The notes under the pieces were generated by a model. That model searched no databases, was not told the DNA's origin, and saw only the letters and a list, made by a program, of their open reading frames with translations. A stretch of DNA of 64,000 nucleotides. Origin: a virus. The translations under genes and the position numbers were made by a program. The stretch spans positions 19,932 to 83,931 of the IMG/VR virus record IMGVR_UViG_3300026484_000333; one strand, written 5' to 3'. Of the stretch, positions 10,164-17,595 are shown piece by piece. Each line of letters opens with the position of its first letter. Within the stretch, counting starts at the first letter, position 1.

Positions 10164-11153
10164 CTATTCTTCCGCTTCTATCACACCTTCTCCTGCAAAT
10201 TTAATAGGACTTTGTGTTAAAGGATTTAATACTCTGTATTTGACATTTAATTTATCTAAATTATTTTCATTAATTATTTTTGCGTCTATAATTTCTATTT
10301 CTGGTAACTCTAAACCAAAGCTAAATTGAACATTTTTATTATTAATTTCAAAAAACGAAACCTCTTTATATAATAATGAAATTTCCCCAACAGATAAAAT
10401 ACGATTAAAAAATCTTGTTTGGTCAAATAAAGTCTTTTGATAATTTCTATTGCCTGTAGGAGGGAGAAAAGTAAAGTTTCTTTTTAAACACAATCTATAA
10501 GAAATTTTTACACCGTTTTCAAATTCAATAGTCAATTTATTTTTATATAATTCTTTAACACCAAAAGGATATAAAAATTTTACATTAAATAATTTGGTTT
10601 CATTTGGGGCTATTTCTTGTCCTATTTCTAAATCTATTATTTTAATACCATAAGTATTTAAAAATATAATATCTTTAATTTTTAAATTTTCTTTATAACC
10701 ATTTGTAAAGCCTAATTCTAATATTTTATTCTCATCATCAGTTAAATCAACATAAACCCAAAAATTATCATTATATGGATTTTTTGCCCAGATTAAATTA
10801 TTTTTGATTGATATGTCTTTAATATCATATTTATTATAGCTTTGTTTAGTATTATAAACATAAAATGAAGATTTAATATCTGTATAATATGCTTTTGGTT
10901 TGGATTTTTTTGGAAAAATAATATCCCCTGAAAAACTAATATCATTAAAATAAATACAAAAGTTTTTATTAACAAAAGCACTATTACAATAATTCTTACT
11001 GCTTACTATACCTTTAATAGCTTGTTTAATAACAACAACAGAATTATCTGTAATTGATTCTTCTTCTGTATAATATATTCTTAAAAGTATAGGGGTAAAA
11101 CTTTTATCTCCTATATTTGTTTGTTCTTGTATATATTTATAAATCGTAGCCAT
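10164..11153 (-). CDS. Tail protein of unknown function
   Basis: 329 residues, beta-rich throughout (many alternating hydrophobic/polar strands), no recognised motif. Its start codon overlaps the stop of the 573-aa tail gene by one base, so both come from one mRNA. Location between tail completion genes and the major tail protein suggests a virion role. Name and fold not recognised. Confidence 0.7.
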   Translation of the reverse strand: MATIYKYIQEQTNIGDKSFTPILLRIYYTEEESITDNSVVVIKQAIKGIVSSKNYCNSAFVNKNFCIYFNDISFSGDIIFPKKSKPKAYYTDIKSSFYVYNTKQSYNKYDIKDISIKNNLIWAKNPYNDNFWVYVDLTDDENKILELGFTNGYKENLKIKDIIFLNTYGIKIIDLEIGQEIAPNETKLFNVKFLYPFGVKELYKNKLTIEFENGVKISYRLCLKRNFTFLPPTGNRNYQKTLFDQTRFFNRILSVGEISLLYKEVSFFEINNKNVQFSFGLELPEIEIIDAKIINENNLDKLNVKYRVLNPLTQSPIKFAGEGVIEAEE

Positions 11154-12874
11154 TAAACAATCCTTGTAAAGTTACCTATTTTAAATATCTTATCTGCTAA
11201 ATCATTTTCTGGTAAATATCCCCATAATACTTTTAGACCGTTTAAATAAATTTCTACATAATTATTTTCTTTATCATAATTTAAAGCATAAAATATCCAT
11301 TCTAATAAATTATATTGATTGTCTGTAATAGTTTTACCGTCTAAATACTCATAATTACCGTCTTTTAACATATAAAAATAAATTTTCCCATTTGGATGAA
11401 TTCCTAAACCTATTCCATTATTTGCTTCATAATCACTAATAAGCAATCTTTCATAATCTTCTAAATAAAACCAACCACTAACTGCAAAACTTGAATTTGG
11501 TGTAGGAACATTAGTTTTAACTCCTGAAAAATCTTCTAAAACAACTGCTTTATGTAAATAGCCATCTGTATAATAACCTTGATACTCTGAATTAGTCCAT
11601 TCCCCTAAATAAACTTCCTCTTCATCGTTTAAATTTTCTTCAAATCTAAATAACCCTATACAACTACCATCACCAAAAATATCTTTTACTTTTTCAGTTC
11701 CATCTTGTTTATAATGCCCTACTAAAACATTTGAACTAATACCGTAATACAACGAAGCTACGTAATCATTATCAAGAGCTTTTTGGATTAAATCAAAACA
11801 TTTAATATCAGTTACAAATTCACCATAAGCAATTTTATCTACTACTTCAAAATCTTTTATACCTGTTTTACTGTTTAAAGTATTTATTTCTTTTAATTTG
11901 TTTTCTAGAGTAAATTGGAATTTATCAACAAAAAACTTTTCCCCTTCAATAGAAAAACAACCCCATTGAGGATAAACTTCAGTTAAAAATACTTCTCTAA
12001 AAGGCTCTCTCAAAAAATTATCTTTATGAAAAATATAATTTGGAGATTTCAATTCAAAAGCAATTTCAGGAGATTTTTCAACACTAAAAGCCATTGTCAT
12101 TTTAGAAACAATTGCTCTGTCTAATTCAATGGCACAAGTATCTTCCCCACAATAATAGCCCATTAATAAATCAACTCTTGGTAATTCACTGCATTTCAGC
12201 GAAGGTTTATATAAAAAGGCACTTCCTAACTCCCCTCCTTGTACCTCATAAATCTGACAAGCCACATTAGAAGTTATATTTATTGTAAAATAATCGCCAA
12301 CATTATATTCATACTCGTCTGAAATCAAAACTTTTATAATTTCATTAAAATATTCTTTTCCTGTTATGGCATTATGTTTCCAACCGCTTTCACTGCCGTA
12401 AACAGACCATTTTTTATCCCCTAAATATTCAAACGTCCAAAGTTCAGTTTTTATATTAAAAGCGACATAATCTAATAATTGAACTTTTTTATTAATGCCT
12501 TCTATTGTATCACTCTCTACTTTATATTCAATTCTCGGATATTTACTTGCATTTAAAATTGCTCCGCTACCAACTTGTGGTAATTCCATTTTCCCAAAAG
12601 CACTATAAAAAAGTTCATTATTTATATTTTTAAAAACTTTGCTATAAACAAAGGGCAATAAAGATGTTTTAATAACAGCAGTCCCGCTTATTTTACCAAG
12701 CACCCTTTTTTTATCAAAAAAATAAGTTTTACTTTTATTTCTGTCTATTTTTTCAAAGTCTATATTTAGTAAACTACCACTTTTGAACTCAATTAAATCA
12801 TTAGGAACAAAATAATCATTATCAATGCTTCCACTTTTTTTAACCGCTATTATTTTAACATTTTCTTTTTTCAA
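11153..12874 (-). CDS. Tail protein with major-tail-like module and LamG-type domain
   Basis: 573 residues. Residues about 1-320 parallel the major tail protein at 8791-10116, including the shared module (ELWTFEYLGDKKWSVYGSES, VGDYFTINITSNVACQIYEVQ, GELGSAFLYK). Residues about 400-573 form a concanavalin/LamG-like domain (GLFRFEENLND, FAVSGWFYLEDYE, LEWIFYALNYDKENNYVEIYLNG), the usual glycan-binding laminin-G pattern in phage proteins. It may be a minor tube protein with a surface adhesin. Confidence 0.75.
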   Translation of the reverse strand: MKKENVKIIAVKKSGSIDNDYFVPNDLIEFKSGSLLNIDFEKIDRNKSKTYFFDKKRVLGKISGTAVIKTSLLPFVYSKVFKNINNELFYSAFGKMELPQVGSGAILNASKYPRIEYKVESDTIEGINKKVQLLDYVAFNIKTELWTFEYLGDKKWSVYGSESGWKHNAITGKEYFNEIIKVLISDEYEYNVGDYFTINITSNVACQIYEVQGGELGSAFLYKPSLKCSELPRVDLLMGYYCGEDTCAIELDRAIVSKMTMAFSVEKSPEIAFELKSPNYIFHKDNFLREPFREVFLTEVYPQWGCFSIEGEKFFVDKFQFTLENKLKEINTLNSKTGIKDFEVVDKIAYGEFVTDIKCFDLIQKALDNDYVASLYYGISSNVLVGHYKQDGTEKVKDIFGDGSCIGLFRFEENLNDEEEVYLGEWTNSEYQGYYTDGYLHKAVVLEDFSGVKTNVPTPNSSFAVSGWFYLEDYERLLISDYEANNGIGLGIHPNGKIYFYMLKDGNYEYLDGKTITDNQYNLLEWIFYALNYDKENNYVEIYLNGLKVLWGYLPENDLADKIFKIGNFTRIV

Positions 12875-12876
12875 AA

Positions 12877-13284
12877 TTAAATCCTTTTTATATACCTAAC
12901 TTCAATGTCTATTTTAGCAATAGCGTGAGGATGGACAACACCTCCTTCTCTTTTCATACTACTAACAGTCATATCAACAACACCCATAGGTTGCCATCTT
13001 ATATCTTCTACAACCTCATACACAGCCTCAATCAAATCACTTAAAATATCCTCATACTGATTTCTTGCCTGTTTATTAAAAACATAAACACTTATATTTC
13101 CAACATAATAAGCTTTTCTATTTGTTAAATTATCCCTCTCTTTTTCTTCACTCTCATACATAACACTAACAGCAGGAAACCTATCAATTTGAGTCCACAA
13201 AGGAACAATATTTTTATAAATTTTTACAAAAATATTCTTATCTCTTAAACCATCTATTAATTTTTCTACAATTTCTTTTCTCAT
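12877..13284 (-). CDS. Tail terminator / tail completion protein
   Basis: 135 residues. A short alpha/beta protein of the size and order (connector, neck, terminator, major tail) of tail terminator proteins; contains FPAVSVMY and an amphipathic helix ILSDLIEAVYEVVEDIRWQP as in that group. It would stop tail tube growth and bind the head. Start ATG overlaps the stop of a 28-residue gene as ATGA, so translation is coupled. Confidence 0.65.
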   Translation of the reverse strand: MRKEIVEKLIDGLRDKNIFVKIYKNIVPLWTQIDRFPAVSVMYESEEKERDNLTNRKAYYVGNISVYVFNKQARNQYEDILSDLIEAVYEVVEDIRWQPMGVVDMTVSSMKREGGVVHPHAIAKIDIEVRYIKRI

Positions 13285-13367
13285 ACCGACAATCCTTTTG
13301 CTAATTCAACTAATAAGAGTAACATAATAATTACATAATAAATTCCAATACTATTTTGTACAGTCAT
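13281..13367 (-). CDS. 28-residue membrane peptide, coupled on both sides
   Basis: A very short gene: MTVQNSIGIYYVIIMLLLLV then ELAKGLSV. It overlaps the upstream gene stop by ATGA (13364-13367) and the downstream start by ATGA (13281-13284), so both ends show the four-base overlap typical of coupled genes. About 15 residues form one hydrophobic helix. The double overlap argues that it is translated; function unknown (a small membrane protein among virion genes could aid lysis or be a leftover spacer gene). Confidence 0.6.
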   Translation of the reverse strand: MTVQNSIGIYYVIIMLLLLVELAKGLSV

Positions 13368-13849
13368 ACTGCTTCCTTTGTTTCTTTTAGTAATAATTCA
13401 AATAAATCATTTACTGATATAATACCATCTCTGCCTTTGTCAAACAAAACATCATACATCCAATCTTTCCAAGCAGGTGTTTTTCCATCTGCTCTTTTTG
13501 GTTTTGCCATATCTGTATATTTAGCATAAGGAACGCCTATTTCTGCCCAGCTATGAATTACAAAACCCTGACCTTTCTTATAAGCATTTACTTTTGTCTT
13601 AATATGTTCTAACTGTTGTCCACTGACTTTATAAGTAAAACGCCTATGAGACGGTCTTCTTCTATGTAAATATTTAACAGGAATAGGTGTTCCCAATGCT
13701 TTTTTAATAGCTTTTTCCCAAGATTTTAAATCACTATCAAGTTTTTTAGCTAAAAACTCTAATCTATGTATTCCTAAAAGAGGAAGTTCTTTTTTAAAAT
13801 TTTTCCAGGATTCCCCTATAGGTTTTTTGATTTTAACCACTGCTATCAT
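13364..13849 (-). CDS. Neck/tail completion protein (HK97 gp10-like position)
   Basis: 161 residues, basic, with YLHRRRPSHRRF in the middle and HSWAEIGVPYAKYTDMAKPKRADG, which resembles the 'V.Ya.y...G' segment of HK97-gp10-like and virion morphogenesis (gpS) proteins. Placed between the connector gene and tail terminator. Coupled to the next gene by an ATGA overlap and to the connector gene by a four-base overlap at 13846. Confidence 0.65.
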   Translation of the reverse strand: MIAVVKIKKPIGESWKNFKKELPLLGIHRLEFLAKKLDSDLKSWEKAIKKALGTPIPVKYLHRRRPSHRRFTYKVSGQQLEHIKTKVNAYKKGQGFVIHSWAEIGVPYAKYTDMAKPKRADGKTPAWKDWMYDVLFDKGRDGIISVNDLFELLLKETKEAV

Positions 13850-14403
13850 AATCTAAACATCCTAAAAGAACTTAATAAATTTTCTACCATAGGAGGAACA
13901 TCGTCAATCACTTTTACTTGCTCTTTAATACCTGTTGACATAGAAACAATACTATCCGTGTCTTTTGTAATATCATTATAAACTTTTTTACCTAACATAT
14001 ATAAACCTGAAACCAAACCTTCGGGAATTAAATCAATATCATTATAACCTACTTTATATTCAATTCTCATAATTTGATTATCAGTAATTGTAAATAAAGG
14101 AGGTAAATAAATACGATTATTTTCCCCAACTTCAAATTCAAGCAGAGTATTGTTATCTATACTCTCACCGTCAATTTTTACATCAACTAAATCAGAAACA
14201 ATACCTTTTTTAGTATAAATCGAATTGCCATAAATTTTATTAATTCTTTCAACCAAATCTCTCTCAAAAATGGCGACGTTATAATAATCATAAATATAAC
14301 TTTCACTGATTTTCAAGACATCTTTTAAAAGGTCATCAATCAAATCATCTTGAATATCTAAAATCTTTTTAAACTCTACTAATAAATCATCTATAAGAGC
14401 CAT
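13846..14403 (-). CDS. Head-tail connector protein
   Basis: 185 residues, helical N-terminus (LLVEFKKILDIQDDLIDDLLKDVLKISESYIYDYYNV) in the manner of phage gp6-like connector proteins, which bind below the portal. The long C-terminal part has beta strands and ends MVENLLSSFRMFRL. Position directly after the capsid region supports the call. Confidence 0.65.
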   Translation of the reverse strand: MALIDDLLVEFKKILDIQDDLIDDLLKDVLKISESYIYDYYNVAIFERDLVERINKIYGNSIYTKKGIVSDLVDVKIDGESIDNNTLLEFEVGENNRIYLPPLFTITDNQIMRIEYKVGYNDIDLIPEGLVSGLYMLGKKVYNDITKDTDSIVSMSTGIKEQVKVIDDVPPMVENLLSSFRMFRL

Positions 14404-14443
14404 AACTTATCCTTTTATAAAACTTACAATTTTAAACCAAAAA

Positions 14444-14782
14444 TCAACTATTTTCTTTTTTAGACTCTGTTTTTCTTCTCTTTGTTTGGTTTTTAATATG
14501 TAATTCGCTTGTGGTTTCTCTTTTGACTTCTGTCCTTCTCCTCGTTTTACTTTTGGTATGTAATTCGCTTGTGGTTTCCCTCTCTTTACGAAGTAACTCC
14601 TTTTTAGGGTTTTTAGCAGTATCCTTAATTTTTTCTATTAAAACAAATTCTTTTGGAAAAGTGTTTATAAGATAATCGCCGAACTCTTTATCTACAACAT
14701 ATAATCCATCATATCTATCAGGGCTAAATAAAATTCCTCTTACCATAATTCCATTTCCAACAACTTTAATTTTATATTTCAT
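14444..14782 (-). CDS. Small structural protein with basic repeated tail
   Basis: 112 residues. Residues 1-55 form a compact beta domain (VVGNGIMVRGILFSPDRYDGLYVV). Residues about 58-108 consist of two copies of a basic repeat, RETTSELHTKSKTRRRTE and RETTSELHIKNQTKRRKTE, which are also near-identical at the DNA level. Positively charged repeats could touch DNA or carbohydrate. It has its own late box. I do not recognise the family. Confidence 0.6.
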   Translation of the reverse strand: MKYKIKVVGNGIMVRGILFSPDRYDGLYVVDKEFGDYLINTFPKEFVLIEKIKDTAKNPKKELLRKERETTSELHTKSKTRRRTEVKRETTSELHIKNQTKRRKTESKKENS

Positions 14783-14812
14783 ATCAAAACTCCTATAATA
14801 AGTATTTTAATA

Positions 14813-14820
14813 TATATCAG
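14813..14820 (-). promoter_or_regulatory. Late-gene box CTGATATA
   Basis: CTGATATA on the minus strand, 30 nt before the start at 14782. Confidence 0.6.
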
Positions 14821-15006
14821 TTTTACATCTTATTTATTAATAGCTTTATCTATACAAATCTGTAATGAAAAATAAAAATTAAAATAACGAATTAATAGAA
14901 ATTTTCAAAATAAAAAGTTAATAATTTATATATTAAAGTATAGTTTTTTATCAAATTCCAAGCAAGAATACTCCATCCAAATTACAAAGTAATTAGGCAG
15001 AGAGGT
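14821..15006. other. Gene-free AT-rich gap
   Basis: No reading frame with a ribosome site and no clear hairpin. Very AT-rich up to 14,950, then more mixed sequence next to the stop of the following gene. Confidence 0.5.
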
Positions 15007-15297
15007 TCACATTAATTCATTTATAAATTTTTCAAATTCTTTTTCTTTTTCAGAAGAATTGTTATTTGTGATTTTAAATGAATCTATTATGTCATTTTCA
15101 TAAGTCAACAAACTACCTCTATATATAATAACCCCATTTACTTGATGTCTATTAAAATCCGGAAATGATTTTATCTTATCACCAATATCTTCTATTCTAA
15201 TATTTCTAAACGCGTCAGCCATCATATTACTAATTTCTAAACCAAATATTTCTTCTTCTTTTAACATTTCTAAAGTAGGATTTCTTAATAAATCCAT
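15007..15297 (-). CDS. Hypothetical 96-aa protein (possible moron)
   Basis: 96 residues, MDLLRNPTLEMLKEEEIFGL..., acidic and mostly helical, no recognised family. AAGGA stands six nt before the ATG. It is the second of two small genes that lie behind the terminator of the major capsid gene, so they need their own promoter or read-through; this is the arrangement of a moron insertion. Function not known. Confidence 0.5.
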   Translation of the reverse strand: MDLLRNPTLEMLKEEEIFGLEISNMMADAFRNIRIEDIGDKIKSFPDFNRHQVNGVIIYRGSLLTYENDIIDSFKITNNNSSEKEKEFEKFINELM

Positions 15298-15500
15298 ATC
15301 GTATCCTTCCTCATTATAGTATCATCCATATGCTTTACAGAATCTATATAGTTTTTGATTATCATATCTTCGTCAAATAGCACTTCTATAATGTGAAAAT
15401 AAAATATTAATATTAGCATCATATTATTAGTTTCATTCAAAGATTCTTTATAAAACTTTGGACAGTCTCGAAGAATAATATAAAGAGAAAAATCACTCAT
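15285..15500 (-). CDS. Hypothetical ORF, doubtful start
   Basis: Up to 71 residues, overlapping the next gene by 13 nt. The only in-frame upstream ATG lies inside the capsid-gene terminator hairpin and has no ribosome site; internal methionines (residues 27-28) are alternatives. It contains a hydrophobic stretch NNMMLILIFYFHIIEVLF. It may be a 5'-truncated remnant. Confidence 0.3.
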   Translation of the reverse strand: MSDFSLYIILRDCPKFYKESLNETNNMMLILIFYFHIIEVLFDEDMIIKNYIDSVKHMDDTIMRKDTIWIY

Positions 15501-15516
15501 TAGAGTGAGTGATTTT
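15488..15516 (-). terminator. Rho-independent terminator of the capsid gene
   Basis: Perfect 11-bp stem, AAAATCACTCA / TGAGTGATTTT, six-nt loop, followed on the minus strand by a T run. It begins immediately after the major capsid stop codon, as expected for the most highly expressed late gene. Confidence 0.8.
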
Positions 15517-16729
15517 AGTTAGAAGCTACATTAACAATTGCAGATACAGGAGTTGAGTTCACACAAAGTTTTTTGAAGTCAATATCTCTATATCCAACAT
15601 ATAGAGTTGTTGAACTTACAGCTTTTCTTTCAGTTTCGATTCCAATGTTTCCTCTGTCTGCAACACCAAAGTATGCTTTGTTAACAAGAAGAACTGCTGT
15701 TTTATCTCCGTTTGTTTCGTCAACATCACCATTAGCGTCAAGATTGTCAGGGATGTATTCAGTTACAATAATAGGCATACCAAATAGTTTTCCGATTTCA
15801 CCTACCATAATAGTTGCTTTAGCACCATATTTGTCAACAGTTAAAACTTCAGGTAATTCAAGCATTTGATATGCTACATTTACAGGAGCTACAATAGCAA
15901 GGTCACTTAAATTAATACCATAAACGCCAAGTAGTCTTCTTGCTTGTGCAATTAGTGAAGCAGTTACTGCATTTCCACCTGCGTCAACTTTGTTACCAGC
16001 ACCTTTTGCATATTTTAAAAGACCGTCAAATGCTTTTTTAACATCGTTAACGTCAGCAATAGCTGTGTCACCCATTACAAGTGCATCCTCTGTTGCTCTT
16101 GCAAGTGATTTTACAAGTTCTTGTCTTACAAGCTGTGTAATCGCCGTTACCATTTCTTGGTCAGCTTGGTCAGTTACTGCAAGTAGTGTTTTAAATCTTG
16201 AAGTTGCAAAACTTACTTTTGCACCATTAATTGCACTTTCAATTGCGTCATCACCCGGAGCAATTAAATATGCTTTTGCTTTGTCCGTTTTTGCTGGAAT
16301 AGAAAATGTGCTTCTATTTTCAGGCATTCTAAATCTTTGGAATAATCCCTCAACTTTAAGGTCAAGTTCTAGTTCTTCCATTACCCTGTTAGAAAACTCT
16401 TCTGCCAACCAACTTGCAATGTCTGCTGGTTTAATTGCTTTTTCAACAACAGGAGCGATTTCTTTAAATTCTGCAAAACTATCGGCAGGTCTTCCAAGAA
16501 GTTTTGACTTAATATGCAAATCAACTGCTTTTTCTCTTGCTTTTGCTACTTCTTTGTCATCAACAGATTTTTCTTCAAATTGTGTTTTTCTTTCAGTCCA
16601 TTTGTCTTCAAATTCTTTTTTAAGTTCTTCTACTTTTTTTTCTGATTCAGTTTTTGTACTGTCAAGCTCTTTTTTAAGCTCTTCTACTTGTTTTTGTAGA
16701 GTTGAAATTACTTCAATTCCCATAACCAT
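15515..16729 (-). CDS. Major capsid protein, HK97 fold
   Basis: 404 residues. Residues 1-60 are a charged coiled coil (QVEELKKELDSTK...), the delta/scaffold domain removed by the prohead protease in HK97-like phages. The remainder follows the HK97 capsid pattern (A-domain and P-domain; e.g. RFRMPENRSTFSIPAKT, AIVAPVNVAYQMLELPEV, GMPIIVTEYIPDN). Genes for protease and portal follow upstream in the usual order. A CCGATATA box precedes it and a strong terminator follows. Confidence 0.92.
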   Translation of the reverse strand: MVMGIEVISTLQKQVEELKKELDSTKTESEKKVEELKKEFEDKWTERKTQFEEKSVDDKEVAKAREKAVDLHIKSKLLGRPADSFAEFKEIAPVVEKAIKPADIASWLAEEFSNRVMEELELDLKVEGLFQRFRMPENRSTFSIPAKTDKAKAYLIAPGDDAIESAINGAKVSFATSRFKTLLAVTDQADQEMVTAITQLVRQELVKSLARATEDALVMGDTAIADVNDVKKAFDGLLKYAKGAGNKVDAGGNAVTASLIAQARRLLGVYGINLSDLAIVAPVNVAYQMLELPEVLTVDKYGAKATIMVGEIGKLFGMPIIVTEYIPDNLDANGDVDETNGDKTAVLLVNKAYFGVADRGNIGIETERKAVSSTTLYVGYRDIDFKKLCVNSTPVSAIVNVASN

Positions 16730-16755
16730 TTCCTTTCAATGTTATTTTACAAAAG

Positions 16756-16935
16756 TTATATCGGAAAGTTGTAGTTTGTTTTATCATTAGCAAACTTTTT
16801 ATTATATTCTAATATTTGTTTATTTAGAAAATCGTTAATTTTTTTTAAATCATCACGTTCTTTGACACAAAGTTTATAGCGGTTTAAAAGCTCCTCAAAC
16901 TCATCTTGAGGAATTTCTATCATTTTCTTTTCCAT
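16756..16935 (-). CDS. Small coiled-coil protein, 59 aa
   Basis: MEKKMIEIPQDEFEELLNRY... ending NYNFPI. It is charged and helical, probably coiled coil. Start ATG lies inside the 3' end of the outer-spanin gene in another frame (34-nt overlap). The stop codon is part of the CCGATATAA box that serves the capsid gene. Function unknown; it belongs to the lysis cluster by position. Confidence 0.6.
   Translation of the reverse strand: MEKKMIEIPQDEFEELLNRYKLCVKERDDLKKINDFLNKQILEYNKKFANDKTNYNFPI
16757..16764 (-). promoter_or_regulatory. Late-gene box CCGATATA before capsid gene
   Basis: CCGATATA, 27 nt before the capsid start. A TAAA lies 16 nt upstream of CGATAT, the arrangement of a flagellar sigma28 promoter; the other copies lack this -35 part. 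Confidence 0.65.
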
Positions 16936-17107
16936 TTTTTACCTTTATATGTAATGTAAGAGGTTTTGTTTTTGTTATATTATAATCATAAGTTTGCAAT
17001 TTAGGACAATTTGTTTTTAGATAAACATATTTTATTTTTTCTTTACAAGCACAACCATTAAGGAATAGTGATATTAATATCACGCTCAATAGTAATATTT
17101 TTTTCAT
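16901..17107 (-). CDS. Outer-membrane spanin lipoprotein (Rz1-like)
   Basis: 68 residues with a lipoprotein signal: hydrophobic ILLLSVILISLFLNGC, lipobox cysteine at residue 19. The mature part is about 49 residues. Its first 50 nt overlap the 3' end of the inner spanin gene in a different frame, the classical Rz/Rz1 layout. It would be fixed in the outer membrane and join the inner spanin to fuse the two membranes in the last step of lysis. Confidence 0.8.
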   Translation of the reverse strand: MKKILLLSVILISLFLNGCACKEKIKYVYLKTNCPKLQTYDYNITKTKPLTLHIKVKNGKENDRNSSR

Positions 17108-17381
17108 CTTTGTTTCCTTTTATTTGCTTTACTACATTAATCTTTTCTTTGAGAATTTTATTTTCAAAATTAATATTTTTTAATGTGTCCTTAATTTGTA
17201 AAAATGTTTGTTTTAGGTTATTATTTTCAAGTTCTAAATCTTTAATTTTCATTTCTTGCTTAATCACAGTATTTTCAAGCTCTTTTTTATATAAATAAGA
17301 TTTAAAAGAAAAAACACCTAAAACAACAAATAAAACTGCCAATACTACATTTAACATTTTATCTCTAAAAAAATTAAACAT
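17058..17381 (-). CDS. Inner-membrane spanin (Rz-like)
   Basis: 107 residues from MFNFFRDKM: one N-terminal membrane helix (LNVVLAVLFVVLGVFSF) and then a long periplasmic coiled coil (ELENTVIKQEMKIKDLELENNNLKQ...). I chose this ATG because AAAGGAAG stands at a good distance; upstream methionines exist. It overlaps the holin gene by 8 nt and the Rz1-like gene by 50 nt. Confidence 0.8.
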   Translation of the reverse strand: MFNFFRDKMLNVVLAVLFVVLGVFSFKSYLYKKELENTVIKQEMKIKDLELENNNLKQTFLQIKDTLKNINFENKILKEKINVVKQIKGNKDEKNITIERDINITIP

Positions 17382-17595
17382 ATTCATCTTCCTTTTTTTT
17401 AATTTTTTCATAAGTTCTACCTGCTATCCAAGCTATAGGAATACCAACTGCAAGAGTTGACCAAAGTTCTATAAATTCTTTTTTAATATCTAATATGTGT
17501 AAACCGCTTAAAATTGTAATCAATGAAGTAAAAAATAAAACATACCACGCCATTGAAGGACGTGATATCCTTCTAAATATAGTAACCCTACTCAT
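17374..17595 (-). CDS. Putative holin
   Basis: 73 residues from MSRVTIFRRISRPSMAW, with two membrane helices (WYVLFFTSLITILSGLHI and WSTLAVGIPIAWIAGRTY) and a charged C-terminus (YEKIKKKEDEYV). It opens like holins of the gene-transfer-agent/3TM type (basic start with an SRP motif). Directly followed by the spanin pair. The start overlaps the protease stop. The endolysin gene is far away at 63 kb. Confidence 0.65.
   Translation of the reverse strand: MSRVTIFRRISRPSMAWYVLFFTSLITILSGLHILDIKKEFIELWSTLAVGIPIAWIAGRTYEKIKKKEDEYV

Noticed and set aside
15990-16790. 266-codon open frame on the plus strand across the capsid gene
   Set aside because: Antisense to the strongly supported capsid gene, no ribosome site, Ser/Leu-rich composition typical of a shadow frame.
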